Shown here piece after piece: positions 35,297-63,113 of a stretch of DNA of 64,000 nucleotides. Both the position numbers and the translations under genes were made by a program. The DNA lies in contig NC_092648.1 of the NCBI RefSeq assembly GCF_032118995.1, positions 15,404,450 to 15,468,449 on the forward strand, read 5' to 3'. Under the pieces are notes generated by a model, which ran no database searches, was not told the origin of the DNA, and saw nothing but the letters and a program-made list of their open reading frames with translations. The stretch is from Asterias amurensis (lineage: Eukaryota; Echinodermata; Asteroidea; Forcipulatida; Asteriidae). Position 1 is the first letter of the stretch, and every line of letters begins with the position of its first letter.

Positions 35297-36494
35297 TCAA
35301 AAACCTCCATGTTTATGTAGCTGTTGATTTGTCATTGACTGCAGCTGTTTGCTCTGTAGCTCAAAGTTGGTCTAAAAAGGATGGTCTTACATGGAACTAG
35401 CTCTAGCCATTGATGGACATGTACCACATTTGTGGCTGTGGCTGCTGTTGCTAAGGGCTAGCATATGCTTCATGCATTTTAATTTGGTGAGCAAGCCACA
35501 GTCGCTCATCCGGAAATAGCCTTTACTGCCAAACGGAGGCAGGAATGAGAAATAGTCTGGTTCTTTTCTGTAGCAACCAATATTAGCCACAGCGTGGTTA
35601 CTGATGTAAACCACCAATCATGATATAAATAATGTATTGTATATTACATTGTTCAGTGTATGTGAATTGAATGTGTAATTTGTAGGTTTTGATCTTGAAC
35701 ATTTGAGGCTTTATTATTGTTGTAAACATCCGACTGTTTGGGTATGAGGTTCTTCATGTTTGGGAGGGGGGAGGTACTAATGTTAGTACATTGCATCAAT
35801 GCACACATTTTATCTATACATTATTACAGGGGCATTTGTTTTGGAGCAATTGCCAAAGTGAATTCCTGGAAATCAAGAATCCCGTGCTCTGTGAAGGTAT
35901 GATTGGGTGTCCCCTTTTCCACATACTTTAATCCAATTTCATATTCAAGCAAGGATTGGAAATTCCGTTTTGAATGGTTTCGTTTTCCATTTAATGTTAA
36001 ACCGCAGGTGTGTGTTTTTGTGTGTAGGTACCTGTAGAAGATTTATGTGCTTTACAATTTTAAGTAACATATTAAATCATGTGTTGATTACCCATGGCAG
36101 TGTATCTTGGTGTAAAAGCCTTGTGTATACGAGTTAAACTCAGGCCATCATCAACGATTTGTAAAACTTTGTACATTTTAATTTCTTAATCAGAAAGAGT
36201 TTGTGCCATGTGTGGTCTTTACCTCTAGATTGTTATTCTTGACCGTCACACGTTAGAATATTTGCCTTTGGTTGCAGCCATTCATTCCTTATTGGTGCTC
36301 AGTTAAATGAAAAAAAAACACATTTAGATTTTTTATTATTTTTTACAAGACATTGTGTATGAAATATTGATAGTACTTCATGCAGTCTCAGTTGCATTAC
36401 ACCAGTCTGGAATGATGATGTGCTTGTTGCACAATGTGCTTTAAGACAATGATAATGATGTTTATGTTATGTATGTGTGTATTGAAATGGTCAC

Positions 36495-36500
36495 AATAAA
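36495..36500 (+). promoter_or_regulatory. Candidate FNTB poly(A) signal
   Basis: AATAAA in TCACAATAAACTGTG, about 1.6 kb after the stop, shortly before a transposon-rich stretch. Earlier weak signals cannot be excluded. Confidence 0.4.
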
Positions 36501-36548
36501 CTGTGAAGATAGGAAGATGAAGAATAGTGGTAGCACCTAAAGACCGAG

Positions 36549-36725
36549 TAATGGGACTATTGAGACAATGGTGGCAGCAGACATGAAAGGTTTTTTTTTA
36601 CGGCTCTGAGTGTGCGCGCACATGCTCAGTATCGCGCGCGTAGGTCTGAGAATGGCCTCTATGGTCTGACCACTCGCACTACAGGCAAGAACTAAGAAGA
36701 AAAAAACCCAAAAGTCTCCCATTAC
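36549..36725. repeat. MITE, GGGAGACTTTTG family
   Basis: Ends TAATGGGACTATTGAGACAA and AAAAGTCTCCCATTA are inverted repeats. It shares GGCAGCAGA and the GGTCTGAG core with the element at 572-722. CpG-rich core (GTGCGCGCAC). Confidence 0.55.
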
Positions 36726-36773
36726 AACAAAAGCTGCAAGAGCAATACCATTATCTTCATTGGCCTTGACAGC

Positions 36774-37001
36774 AAAGTAATCTTGGTGCAAGACGTTCTT
36801 GTTGAGTAAAACCATAAAACCATATGGCATTTATACATTCGACACTACACACATTGCAGCAAGTTTTGTTTGTTGTGGTGGGTGATCTGCAAATTTTCCA
36901 ACTTTACCGGCTATGGTTCAACAGTAACGATGTGCGCTGCGCGGAGCGGGGAATCGCCTTAGTTGAGTGATAATGAAAAACAACATCTTGCACCAAGACT
37001 A
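36774..37001. repeat. MITE, TCTTGGTGCAAGACGTT family
   Basis: Left end AATCTTGGTGCAAGACGTTC, right end AACATCTTGCACCAAGACTA. The same ends recur at 63018-63113. Confidence 0.55.
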
Positions 37002-40000
37002 TCAGCAATGCTGAAGACATAGCCATCAATGTATCATTCATGTGCTTTTTGTAAATTACATGTCACCCACAAGTCAAATAAAAGAACAACTCGGACACAA
37101 ATTGAAATCTACACATTTTTACTTCTGTCGTTCTTGTTTTCTTTCCGCTTAGGTACTTCTAAAGAGTCCGTCATATAAAGGGAATAATACAAATCCACTC
37201 CCTTCCCTTAAATCCAGACAATAGAAAGAAAAACTCTCAGAATTAAAATATGTTCAAAAAATGTACATACATACAACATAAATACCAACACAATCTAATA
37301 TCTTTCCCACCGGTACCTGTCTCCTATACACAAAATCTCACATGAACATAAAATGCACTCGGATTTTGCTACAGAATAGCTGGGTGAAAAAAAAATAACT
37401 ATAAGTGAAATTAATACATGTGAGCTACTCCAGCCGAAGTATAACATAGTTTGACAGGCAATAGACTTAAAACCAACATTAAGGTTGCAGCAAGTTAAGT
37501 TGAAGACTGGTCCATGTACACAACTTGGATTGTTAAATCTTCTAAATGAAATGCACATCTCTTGTGACTTGTTCCCTGCTTATGTGTTGTAGCGCATTGG
37601 TACAGTGCTTGAACTTTTAAGAACTTGTTATTTTTTTTGTATAGCAAATAAACTGCTGTGCAATACTTTTGTATTTCAACAGCTTAATGTATTAGATGAG
37701 GAAAACCGTTTTCCGGTATAAATGTTTATTTAGAAAATACCTGTAGCATTTTAGAGGCAACAACAAAAAATTTACTTACAAAAATAATAATTCTCGACTG
37801 AATTAACATGTAACTTGTTTTACACATCGGTGTGATACATTTTGTTTTATATATTATATACAGTAACGAAAAACCAAAAACAAACATTAATGTGCCAAAA
37901 TGTACATTAGTCTTTCCCAGAGAAGTAACAAGCCTTTTTTAAAATTAATTTCTGAATTATGAAATACGGGTTTGCAGGACATAAAATTGGCTTGCGTTGA
38001 TGTGTTTGAACATGACCCATTATCCATCAGAACACAAACCAATCTAATCCAAATATTAACAACTTGATTTGTTTGATAATGTTATACTGAGGACCGTCCG
38101 TAATGGGAGTATGTTTTGCACAGGGCAAGGCATACCACAACAATCAAAACCATGCAGTGTTTTAAGGCCAACACTTATGGCATTTTAAGGTCACTCACTT
38201 TTTTAATTCAGTAAAGGGCAGCACTTTAAGGACAATAAGCTTCGGTTGAACATTCCAAAAGGGAATATTGGCAATGACCAGCGGCAAGGAAGCATTTTAT
38301 CTTCATATTATACCTATGTGTGCCAGGTAGAGAGAGCATCCTGGACAGAAATCTTGTTTCTTCTAAGCAATATCTGTCGGGCTCTAGCTGGTTATTAATT
38401 ACATATTTCTGATAATGAAACCAAGGATGGCTCATAAGTGAACTTAATAACTGTAGCTGGCATGCCTCTAAAAACCTGGTTCTACTGTTTCATTTTTTGG
38501 AAATAATTTTTTTCATTTATTTTCATTTTGTTTAATGGTCTTGTACTTATGGACTTCCCTCTAGAAATTAAACAAAACATGTAACTATAATTTGCCTTTG
38601 TTCCCTCCATGGCAATTTCAGGTGTGATGTTGAACTTTGAAATAACCCAAAGGAGTTTGTGTTATTTCTGAATTTGAACTCTTTCCAAGAATGCTAATTA
38701 ACATTAAAGGACAAATAACACAAACATTTGTGACAAAATAAGACGTTTCATACTTCAGTGCAAATGTACAGACATATGGAACAGATGAAACTACTTAAAA
38801 ACAGTACACAACGGCCCTCTGTTTTCACCATTAAGAACCTCCATCAAAGAAAAGATCCACAAAAGAGTGGAAACTAGGACAAAAGTACAGTTCTTTCCCA
38901 AATTGTCTGAGACATATATACTGTACAGTTCTACTGCAGGAAGATTAAAATGATTTCACTAAATGTTAGAATTGGAAGAATATTATGTACAGCATGAGAG
39001 TTGGTGCAGACTTTTTGCTCGGTATTCGAGGTATACATGCAGTTGTCAGGCATTTTCTGTAGTATCAAATAACCAATGTAAATAAATAGTAATAAAAATG
39101 TGTTCTACAAGGTCAAAGTACCTAGTGTAAGGCCTGGTTCATACTACCTGCAATGCGATACAAATTTTGATGTCACAAATTCGCAACAAATAATTCACGT
39201 CAGTTGACTTATGCTCAACTCCTGCAAAACATACGCTGCGAAAACAGCCATGTTACATACAAATTTGTATCGCATTCGCAGTCGGTATGAACCGGGCTAA
39301 TGCAGCTTGGCATTTCGGCTACCAAGTCAATTCGAATTCATCTCTGCACTTTCAAGCTCATTTACTTTGTCGAAACAGCCCAATCAAAAGTTTCAGAACA
39401 CTACTTTATTAGTGGGTGCTGAGTATGATTCTTGATGCCCAACAGCAACACTAGAGGGCACTCATGTTCTGTTTGTTGACACCTGCCCCCCCCCCCCCCT
39501 GATAAAAAAAAAATCAAAAATCAAAACACCAAGTTGTTGATCTGGTTTTTAGCCCCACACTGTATTCAGACGAAGAGACTGATGTTTTATCCAATAGAAG
39601 AACTTTCCTTAACCAATGCCATGAATGAATTGGACTTGCATTTTAACAAAGTTTCAAATACATTATTCATTAACTGAAAAGTCTGCTTGGTTTAATACTG
39701 TCAGAGTAAAAAGGTAATATATTACATTTTTTTTTTTAATTCATAGGAAAAAGTCTTGGAGTGCCAAATTTTTGTTTGCTGTACAAATCACTATCAGAGG
39801 TTGACAAATAAGTGCTAAGAAAAGGAAAATTTAGCAGAAAAAAGGGATATCGTCCCAATTATAAATTGCATACCTTTCTTGGACACCCTCTCTCATTTGT
39901 TTAGCATACAAACATACCCAGTTAAGTCAGTCTTTGAGATTTGGCAACCACATGGTCCTTTCTGACATAAATCTCTGATTTCTGTCAATTTGCTCGCTTA

Positions 40001-40834
40001 CCTTTAAACTGGGTCGTAGGCATGCAGTTAAACAATAACAGAGTCATTGCATCAGACACTGTGGGCAGCATACAGTGTCGTGCAAACCCTATCAACAAGA
40101 AACATTCCATAAACACACACACACAAACATCACACCGAATGAAATATCTAAAAGAAACCCAAATATATTTCACAGATTCCTCGAAAGCTATGATATGCAA
40201 TACCTAGTGGTCAGTACAGCTAGGCACACCCTCACCTAGATAAATGTACACAGACTAACGTTCCATACATCTCCAGATATCAATATTAGTGACAAGAAAA
40301 ACATAGTACCAAATGTGATTGACAGGGAAAATGTGATTTTGCTACTACCCATACTTTCCTCATGACTATTGACATCCTTCTAAACAGTAGTTTTTATTTT
40401 TAAATTTACCAAAATAAAAAACCTTGAACTTTTAGAGCTGTGTTGTTTGAAGTGTACCTTTATGGTCTATATGTTTAGCAGGGATGTGGCACATTCCATT
40501 TTTTAATAGATGTTTTTATACAAACCGTTTTTCTGAGGTTAAGTTTCTTTTTGAAAGAAGCCATGATCAACTGTCCTGTGATGCCTTACTGCCAACATCT
40601 ATAGGAACGGTGCAAGGTTTTAGCAATTTTGGAGGTACTGCAGACCCTTACCAATTGCATACTGATGAACTTGCCTTTAAATTGTTCCAACATGCAAAAC
40701 CTGGACTTATCGCAATTTGTCACCATTATCACACAAGCGAAATTGGCATCATTCAACGTTACAAGGAAAGTATGGGCACTCTCAAAAAACAACTGGCTTA
40801 ATTACTTTTCTTAAATTAAAGACATTTCTTAAGA

Positions 40835-45949
<5,115 letters not shown>

Positions 45950-46035
45950 TTTGACGAGATTTTCGTCAACGTTCCAATCGGACTAGAACGAATTTCCGAG
46001 CAATATGGCGTCTGCTTAACGCCACGCGCAGAACC

Positions 46036-46041
46036 CACGTG
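46036..46041. promoter_or_regulatory. E-box CACGTG upstream of MAX
   Basis: Canonical MYC/MAX site CACGTG 87 bp upstream of the MAX ATG, in a CpG-richer stretch (45900-46060) that is probably promoter or 5' UTR. It suggests feedback control; inference only. Confidence 0.5.
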
Positions 46042-47499
46042 TCTCAAGTGGGAGGAGCAAATCGTAATATCAATTCGCTTTATTTATTGAACGATTACTC
46101 CTCAATTTTTAGCTTAAACGATCATAAATTGATTGAAATGTTATACACATCTCTTTTGAGGGTGATTAATAGCCGTTGCTACCACGAAAAGCCCCCAAAA
46201 GTCTCACTTGGAACTACTTTATTCACTGCGGCTGTGTCACGGGTTTGGAAAAAGTCCAATTCGTCAACAAGATTGTCTTATGCAAATTAGTGAGGGCGCT
46301 TTCCCCTAGTTATGTTAATGTGCACTTCTAAACTCGTCGACTGGTCGAACACGTAAAAAGGTGTTCGTGTTCAGACTTGTCGCTTTGGATTACGAATTCT
46401 TATTTCGGTAAAAGCTTTTCGCTCGTCACCGCTCATGTTTTAGTAATACTTGACACAATTCTAACAAAAAGGAGGGTGTTTATTTCACAATAATTTACTT
46501 CCTTCTCCATATTATGCATGGCCCCTAACTAAAACGATCAGAGAAAAAAAGTTCCAAGTTCCAACACCCACTCACATCCGTCGTCACTTTGTAGCCCCTT
46601 TCGGCCCTCTTGTGCACCACACTAAATCAAAACAGTGCAAAATGAAAACATTAAAAAAATACCCACAAATGCATAGAAGTCCCACAGCTTTTTACTGTAA
46701 AGAGGAATTATCCATTGCCCATTGAACTTTAATACTCTGCTCAATTCAATATGTGGAGCCAAAGGGCCCTTCGAGTTTATCTTTACCCCCCCCCCCCCCC
46801 CACCACAAATAAAAACGCCCAAGTGTATTGTTTCCAGACGTCTGAGCAGTATTATTAACAAGAATTCACCACCTCCTCTCAGCAAAATAGGAAAATATTT
46901 AGGCCTCGTTCAAAATACAAAAAGTTGGAAGTCAACCCCACCCTGAGGTCACAATTATTTTGACAAAAGTTTTACCCGATGTGACACCCTCTTTAAGTTG
47001 GGCCCTCAAATCTGTCTTATATGAAATTTTTGGATGGCCTACAACAAATTAACGAGGTCGATGCTCTGATGTTGGGTGCATCAACTCTTGGCATGACCGG
47101 TGATCAGACACTTGACCATACCTTGTCGTTTTTAGTCACGTGATGAATGGTCTACCTATAATACGCTGTCCATAACAATTATTATTATAATTTATGAATA
47201 AAAACAAAACATAACATCTGTATTGTGTGTGATTTGTTAAAACCGGAAAAAGTATGATATAGTGGATTGGCGCAATACAAATCTGAATATTGTTATTATT
47301 TATTTAAAGTAAAAACTATGCACCTACTGGTACTTGATACGCGTTTGGAAGCACCTTAATCTCATAAAGCCCGCCCTCTTTTTGGTTTAATACGTATGTA
47401 CGTAATGAACAAGGCTGTTTGATGACGTTAGTTCCCCACCTATTTCTACCTCCATGGTTCTCCAAAACAAATTAACTAACGTTAGTTGCTGTTTTAACC

Positions 47500-47710
47500 G
47501 ATCCCTTCGACTGGTTTTACCAAACCAGAAGAAGGGGTCAACGTCCTTGGTGATTAGGAACATTACACAAAAACTGTATTATTTCGTTTTTAGTACAAGA
47601 GGTCCAAAGATTCTTGAAAAATTGCCATTTGCCTATAATATACTCTCCGAGTTACATGTTTTTAATCAACAAGAAAGCATCACGTCACTGGCGTACGATT
47701 TATTAAGCAT
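47500..47710 (+). repeat. Possible LINE ORF end
   Basis: Reads FSTRGPKILEKLPFAYNIL, resembling the RGPKLWNSLP end of non-LTR reverse transcriptases. One weak motif only; no other part of a LINE was seen. Confidence 0.25.
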
Positions 47711-48108
47711 GGTGATAAATTTAAGTTGATTAATGTTCATTTGGTCATCCGCATTCTTGAGTAGGCCGTTGTTACATTCTTTCTACACTCATTCATAGGC
47801 CTGGGCTTCGGTCACTACTGCTGACCATAACGAGGCGTAGTATTTACAAGTGAAATGTGAGTCACAGCTAGAAGGCGATTTGGGAATGAGAAATTTGATT
47901 AGTTTGAAAGAGCCTTGTTGCTTGTGAGACGGGCAAGACGGTTTTTTTTTTTTAAATAAATGTAGTTCCGGCACAATGGTTGTTTATTTAATTTTTTAAA
48001 CGCACAAATTACCCTTTGCGCCATGCGTACAATAAAACGTCGAAGTGGCTTTCAAAAAAATTGGCCAACAATCTCTTGGAAGCGTATACAAAATAGGACG
48101 CGACGCAA

Positions 48109-48409
48109 CCATAGATATAAAATAGAATAACTAGATCGGCCGCGCGTACATACGCGGATTCTGGCATGGGGGCTGCCATTGCCTATCTCCCGTGTACATT
48201 TTCTGTGAGTTGCCGTCAGCACGTGACTTTGTGCCGTCAGCACGTGACATTTAGCGCGTCAAAGGCCTATCTCCCGTGTTCATTTTCGCGCGTCGCCTTT
48301 CGAACGTGAATTTTTTACCGCGTCCATGGCGAACAACATTTTTTTCCTACACAGGCAATGGCGCGTATGTACGCGCGGCCGATCTAGTTATTTAATTCTA
48401 TATCTATGG
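48109..48409. mobile_element. CpG-rich foldback MITE with 6-bp target duplication
   Basis: Terminal inverted repeats of about 45 bp: CCATAGATATAAAATAGAAT and onward through CTAGATCGGCCGCGCGTACA on the left, mirrored to CTATATCTATGG on the right. Both sides are flanked by ACGCAA (48103-48108 and 48410-48415), a probable target-site duplication. The core is strongly CpG-rich for this window and contains two CACGTG sites 21 bp apart. No transposase. Confidence 0.8.
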
Positions 48410-51400
48410 ACGCAACTCAAAGCCAAAACGCGCCAAAACCCAAATTTGCCCCAAGGATGGCGTCTTGGGGATTTTTAGGTGCACGTTCCGATCGTTCGCA
48501 AAGAAATTATTTCCCTTTCGCAAATCGAAATAACTTGTTACCGGACAGTTCTTAATCAGGGAACTTTGTAGGCCTACTGGTATCAAGTTTATGAGGCCAA
48601 ACTTTGATAACATTTTATATCACGATTAAATTGTTTCCTTGCCAATCTCAACCCGATATCATGACTGTAACGCAAGGATCAGGGAAGTTCTTTTGATATA
48701 AAAACATAAATACATGGATGGTGAATCAAAAAGTGTCTAGTGAGGTATGTGACACGTGACACAATTTAGATTAATACCATTCCGAGTTGCGGTTAATAGA
48801 CCATAAATCACAAGACCTACGACAACAACACAGACCATTCATTTTTCACATGCCACGAATTTCAGTCATGATGATAACAGCATCTTTGATTGTCTTTATT
48901 ATTCATAGAGTCATCACAAAATAATGCAAGACCAATCTGGAACAGGGAACAGTTCGTTGTATGGTCACATAAAAAATGTTTTTGGTACATTTTATAACCT
49001 TGGCAAATGGCAACCATTGAAAGAAAGGGAAATGATAATTATTATGTGTAAATAATTCGAAGCTGTGATCTTTGACCATCTCTATAATACAAGACAAAAT
49101 AACAAAATATTCTTTTAGATTTAGAAAACGTTCATAGCAGATTTGCATTTGATTCAGCATAATGCTTTACACACAGTGGATATTTTATTGCATACACAAC
49201 ACATAATAGAGGCCATCCAAATTGCACGATGAAGGCAGTTATGCCTATAGATCGTGTCCACAGAAAACCTGGTTTTTGATTTATTTGACAATTGAATTCA
49301 TCAAGCTATTCATCAAATGAAGTTGCTTGGCTTTACGTGAAAAACACCAGCTATGCTCGTCATTGACCCTCAGTCTCGGTTTTCTGCTGAGCAAAATATT
49401 GAAGTAACCGACTTAATTATATTTCGCGTAGGCTATATGTATAGACATGCCTGATTAGCGAAGCAAACAAGCGGTTATCCCCAATCACTATAACTTGAAA
49501 CCCTCTCCAAAATTTAGTTTCACATTTTTAATAGCTCGGCCTGTCAAGATCAGAATAGGCTGGTTCCGGCCTATCCTGAACGTTACACACCAGTGTGTAC
49601 ACAGCCGTTTCCAAACCTCACCATCAGCACCACGAACAGCCGTCCATTTTGAATCCATGCTGAAAGCCTATACTAATCCAAAATGGCTGCCTATAAATGG
49701 GCAATAATAGAGACGAGGTTTCTTGTATCATTACTTAATTTTTAACAGATGATATAATGTTGCCCTAGAATCCCAATTGAGTTTTCATTATCTGATAATT
49801 ACATTGAGAATTGGTGCAGCTGACACTGTGTGATTGTAAACGGATACTCAGTGCCTGTCGACAGGCAATCACTGCAGGACGCTGTGTCGTAGCACCACTT
49901 GAGATGCTGCCTTAATGAACTCAAAGGTGATGTAGTGAATTGCATTGACAGCAATCATGATTACATTAATTTGATAATAACACAGGGCGAATTAAAGGGC
50001 AAGTGGAACACTATCATAGCACCATGATTTTAACATCAGTTTAAGCATTCAGCCTTTCTTGTTAATTCATTGCCCAACATTAAAATGAAGATATGGAAGA
50101 CAAGTCGACCTTCATGTAATGAATGTGCATAGCCGTTGACTTTGCAGATTATGCTATGATGTTTTTGGTGTTTTATTTTTTTAAGTCAATGTACGCGTCT
50201 CCAATTAATGGTTTACACTTATTTTAATTTGAATAACTCGTTGGGCCTCTCGAGCAGCATAAAAGACAGTAGGCATACACAATTTTACAGAGCTATACTT
50301 TTAAAGTAATTAGCTTGTTTCACATGTTCCGTGTCTCGTATCCCGATTTTCTTAACCACGCTGTTGAATTGGTTCAGTTTTACAGTTTGAAAAGTAAATA
50401 TATTTTAAAGAAGACGATAGTAAGACTTAGATGAACACACTAATAAAAATATGTCTTAATATTGTACAGATGATTGTGGTCTATTAGACAGTGTTTCTGT
50501 AAAACTTTCAGTTTCATAACAACATGGTTTGGGGTTTTATCTTCTGAAACGTTATACTTTACTTTTAGTATATAATTACCGTGATCATTTTATAAAAAAA
50601 AGATCAGAAGCAAAAACATGCAGATCTTTAGTAACATCTCTACATGTCAAGAGAGAAAGTACATAGGTATTTCGCAGAGAAAGCACATCACTAAGTTGGG
50701 GAGTATAGATGGAACGGAGTTGTATCTCCGATTCCGGCGACATTCGTATAAGGCCTGTATTTTTCATAAAGGCCACGGTGGCCATATTGCCTCGGATGCC
50801 GCAAAAGTATTGGCCTTTGCGCCCCTCACAAGATAACGGTAAAATAATCACTCTGATTTCCCAAAGTAACACCATTTTTTCCCCTCAATGAATTTGCCCC
50901 GCCCAACAAGATAGAAGCTATCATATAACACAAGGCAGAGATACAGAGGAGTACATCATAGTTTACTTATCAAAACGAATTACATTTATACAAACAAAAC
51001 CCTGCACAACTGTACTAGACGTTATTAATGAAAGTGAAAGCTTCAAAAACATGGAGAATAAATTTTTTTAAAAACATCTAAAATTAGTATCTCCACATAC
51101 TGCATGAGATAAATGAATCCAATAAAACACATCATATCACTAATTTTCATAAAACATCTGAGCACATTTTTTTAACAACAAACTTTTAAACCATTTTTCT
51201 ATAAATAACAAAACAGAATATTTTGTCTAACAGTTAATCCTGTAGATACTTACAGGGTATGATATCTTACATAATATTGTATAAACCAAATGCAAAAAAT
51301 CCCTCGAAAATATTGGGGAAGGCAAATTTTCAGTCCAGGTTTGCATTTTTGTTTTGAAAAATCAATCACTAAAGAAACAAAACGTTCCTTTTCAGCGTCC

Positions 51401-51856
51401 ATTTTTATTTACATGTTTTACTTGAAGTCGTTTTATGGTTACACATGCAGCCATTGGTTACGAACAAAATCTGACGTCACATTTATTGCTGCGGATAATA
51501 GGCGTATGAATATAAACCCACTCAGTGTTCACCAGTCAATAAATCCATCAGTGACTATCCATTGTTTCTATCCATATTCATCCATCAAGTACCGCCAGAA
51601 GAGTCTTGAGCCAAGACTATCTCAGGCTAACAGCATGATGTACCGCGATGTACCAGTGAACACGCGTTCAATATCTGGGTATTTGATTGGCTGCTGCATT
51701 GCCAATCTTCACGCTGATTCGTCCAAACAAACACGAATGCGGAGCTGCTCTTTCAGAACTCCGCATAGCACCAGCAAACAAGAGCACTTTTCGCCTTTGG
51801 TCGACGTATAATCAGTATTTTTCAGCGTCAAAATAATAGTTTCCAAAGCAATGAAG

Positions 51857-61452
<9,596 letters not shown>

Positions 61453-61662
61453 ATCACGTATTAAACATAATTCATGCGGGCTAGTTATTTTACTGAAATA
61501 TTAAGATTTGTTGGTTGATGATAGTTAACTTAATCTTCACCAGCAATTGACGTCCGGTGATAGTATGACCTATTATTAAAAGAAATACAAACATTTCTTG
61601 CATTTAGAAATACAGAAATTGATGTGGTATTTTTTTTAGGTTAAACTCCCAACATTCTTGAC

Positions 61663-62172
61663 ATGGTCAACATGAGGTTGTCCCTGCCATCATACATAAA
61701 TAGTCTGGTTAGTTACTCACTGAGGTCTACCATGGAGGAAGGAAACCTCCATGATATACATACAGCCCCTCAAGTCGAGGAATTCTTGAAGAATTTAAAC
61801 TATCTGAGGATATATCAGTCTGTGCACCAATTTCGTGATAATACAAATTTACATTATACTGAAAACATGACACACCGCACAGGGTCAAAGAAAATAACAG
61901 GAAAGGATTAAAGGAAAGTTATTTACTTTTCTTATGATTCAGATATTATACACAGTTTCCACACTCATTTTCAAACACTCGAGAAAGCAACTTTTAACGA
62001 GCACGAGGTCGCTATTAAGAGTGTAAACTATCCGGTGGGGGTTTATAATGTTCAAATGAGTGGAACAGACCAAGTCATAAATAACCCATTCGAAGACCAT
62101 TTTGAAAAGCTGAAGTTTACATCAGGAATTCCTGAATCCTTTGAAAATATCTTAGATTATTCTGTCTCATGA
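61663..62172 (+). other. Unrecognised open stretch, possible coding relic
   Basis: Two adjacent open segments (61663-61911 and 61912-62172) of fairly normal amino-acid composition for protein, e.g. ATFNEHEVAIKSVNYPVGVY in the second. No family was recognised and no splice sites were assigned. It could be a decayed host gene, a transposable-element relic or chance. Confidence 0.25.
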
Positions 62173-62200
62173 TTTTGTTGGATCCGTTGCTACTCCTTGT

Positions 62201-62579
62201 CATGGCATATCCGAAAGTCTTTGAAAAGGTCGAACTTTGTTCCGTGAATTCCTCACACGAGGAAACTTCTCTTTTTAACAGAAGCAAAATTCCATTCTAA
62301 AAATTTGTATATTATATTATTACCACTCGAATCAACAACTGATTTTTGTCCACTAAAAAGCACACAACTCTATGCTGATGATTTCTATTCCATGGCATAT
62401 CCGAAAGACTTTAAAAAGGTCGAACTTTTTTACGTGAATTTCACACACGAGGAAACGTCTCTTTTTTAACAGAAGCAAAATTCCATTCTAAAAATGTGCA
62501 TATTATATTATAACCACTCGAATCAATAACTGATTTTTGTCCACAAAAAAGCACACAACTCTATGCTGATGATTTCTAT
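62201..62579. repeat. Tandem duplication, 190-bp unit
   Basis: Copies begin CATGGCATATCCGAAAG at 62201 and 62391 and both end CTATGCTGATGATTTCTAT. About 90% or more identical by eye. Confidence 0.8.
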
Positions 62580-63017
62580 ACACCCTATTGAGAATAAGTT
62601 CATCCCGTTTTCAAACCCGCTGCTAAAAGATACCATAATTATAGGGCATCTTCCTTCACGAATATACACAGCAGCGTTCCACAGGGATCGATCATCGGTC
62701 CTAAACCCATCCATTCCTCTCTGCCCTCAATCAATCTCAGCAGAGTGATACGCATTATTCACGTCCCCCATGGGTGACTTGCCCCTCTTACAAAATGCAT
62801 GACAGCATGGGTGCTTTCACTGCCCCATCACCGTGCCCCAATAAAATCAAACTGAATTTCAATTAGACCAAGATAAATTAAGTGCTAAATGGGTCGGTGG
62901 TAATTAATCATACCGCACGTGCCGATTTGTGCCATGATGTGTATGTTGTTTTAAGCCAATGTTTTCACAGTGGACTTATATACAAGCTTAACGATGAGTG
63001 TGATTATATTCACTTGT

Positions 63018-63113
63018 CTAGTCTTGGTGCAAGACGTTCTTGTTGAGGCGTTAAACCTATGTCCCGTGCGGGGATTGAGTGATGGTGAATAACAACGTAT
63101 TGCACCCAGACTA
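63018..63113. repeat. Short MITE, TCTTGGTGCAAGACGTT family
   Basis: Left end AGTCTTGGTGCAAGACGTTC, right end ACGTATTGCACCCAGACTAC. A shorter relative of the element at 36774-37001. Confidence 0.55.

Larger units (their letters stand above)
34907..40834. other. FNTB-MAX tail-to-tail interval (both 3' UTRs)
   Basis: 5.9 kb between the two stop codons. FNTB 3' UTR on + probably ends near 36.5 kb. MAX 3' UTR occupies the right part on -, with several possible poly(A) signals (for example TTTATT at 37725-37730 on +), so its end is not fixed. It holds a large hairpin (35062-35296), two MITEs (36549-36725, 36774-37001) and a C14 run (39486). No further exon is seen. Confidence 0.6.
45950..51856. 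other. MAX-ARL intergenic region
   Basis: 5.9 kb from the MAX start to the ARL stop. It contains the MAX promoter region, a C16 run (46786-46801), a weak LINE-like stretch (about 47500-47710), a CpG-rich foldback MITE (48109-48409) and the ARL 3' UTR at the right end (51404-51409 on -, AATAAA, is a possible poly(A) signal). A palindrome GTGCCTGTCGACAGGCAATCAC lies near 49850. No exon is supported. Confidence 0.55.

Noticed and set aside
51290-51811. 173-residue open frame on +
   Set aside because: Overlaps the ARL 3' UTR region antisense, with no family resemblance, splice sites or coding bias.
62914-62935. Candidate ARL first exon on - (ATG plus seven codons, phase fits)
   Set aside because: It would give MAQIGTCGKTT, lacking the first strand and the GLDxAG half of the P-loop that ARF proteins need.
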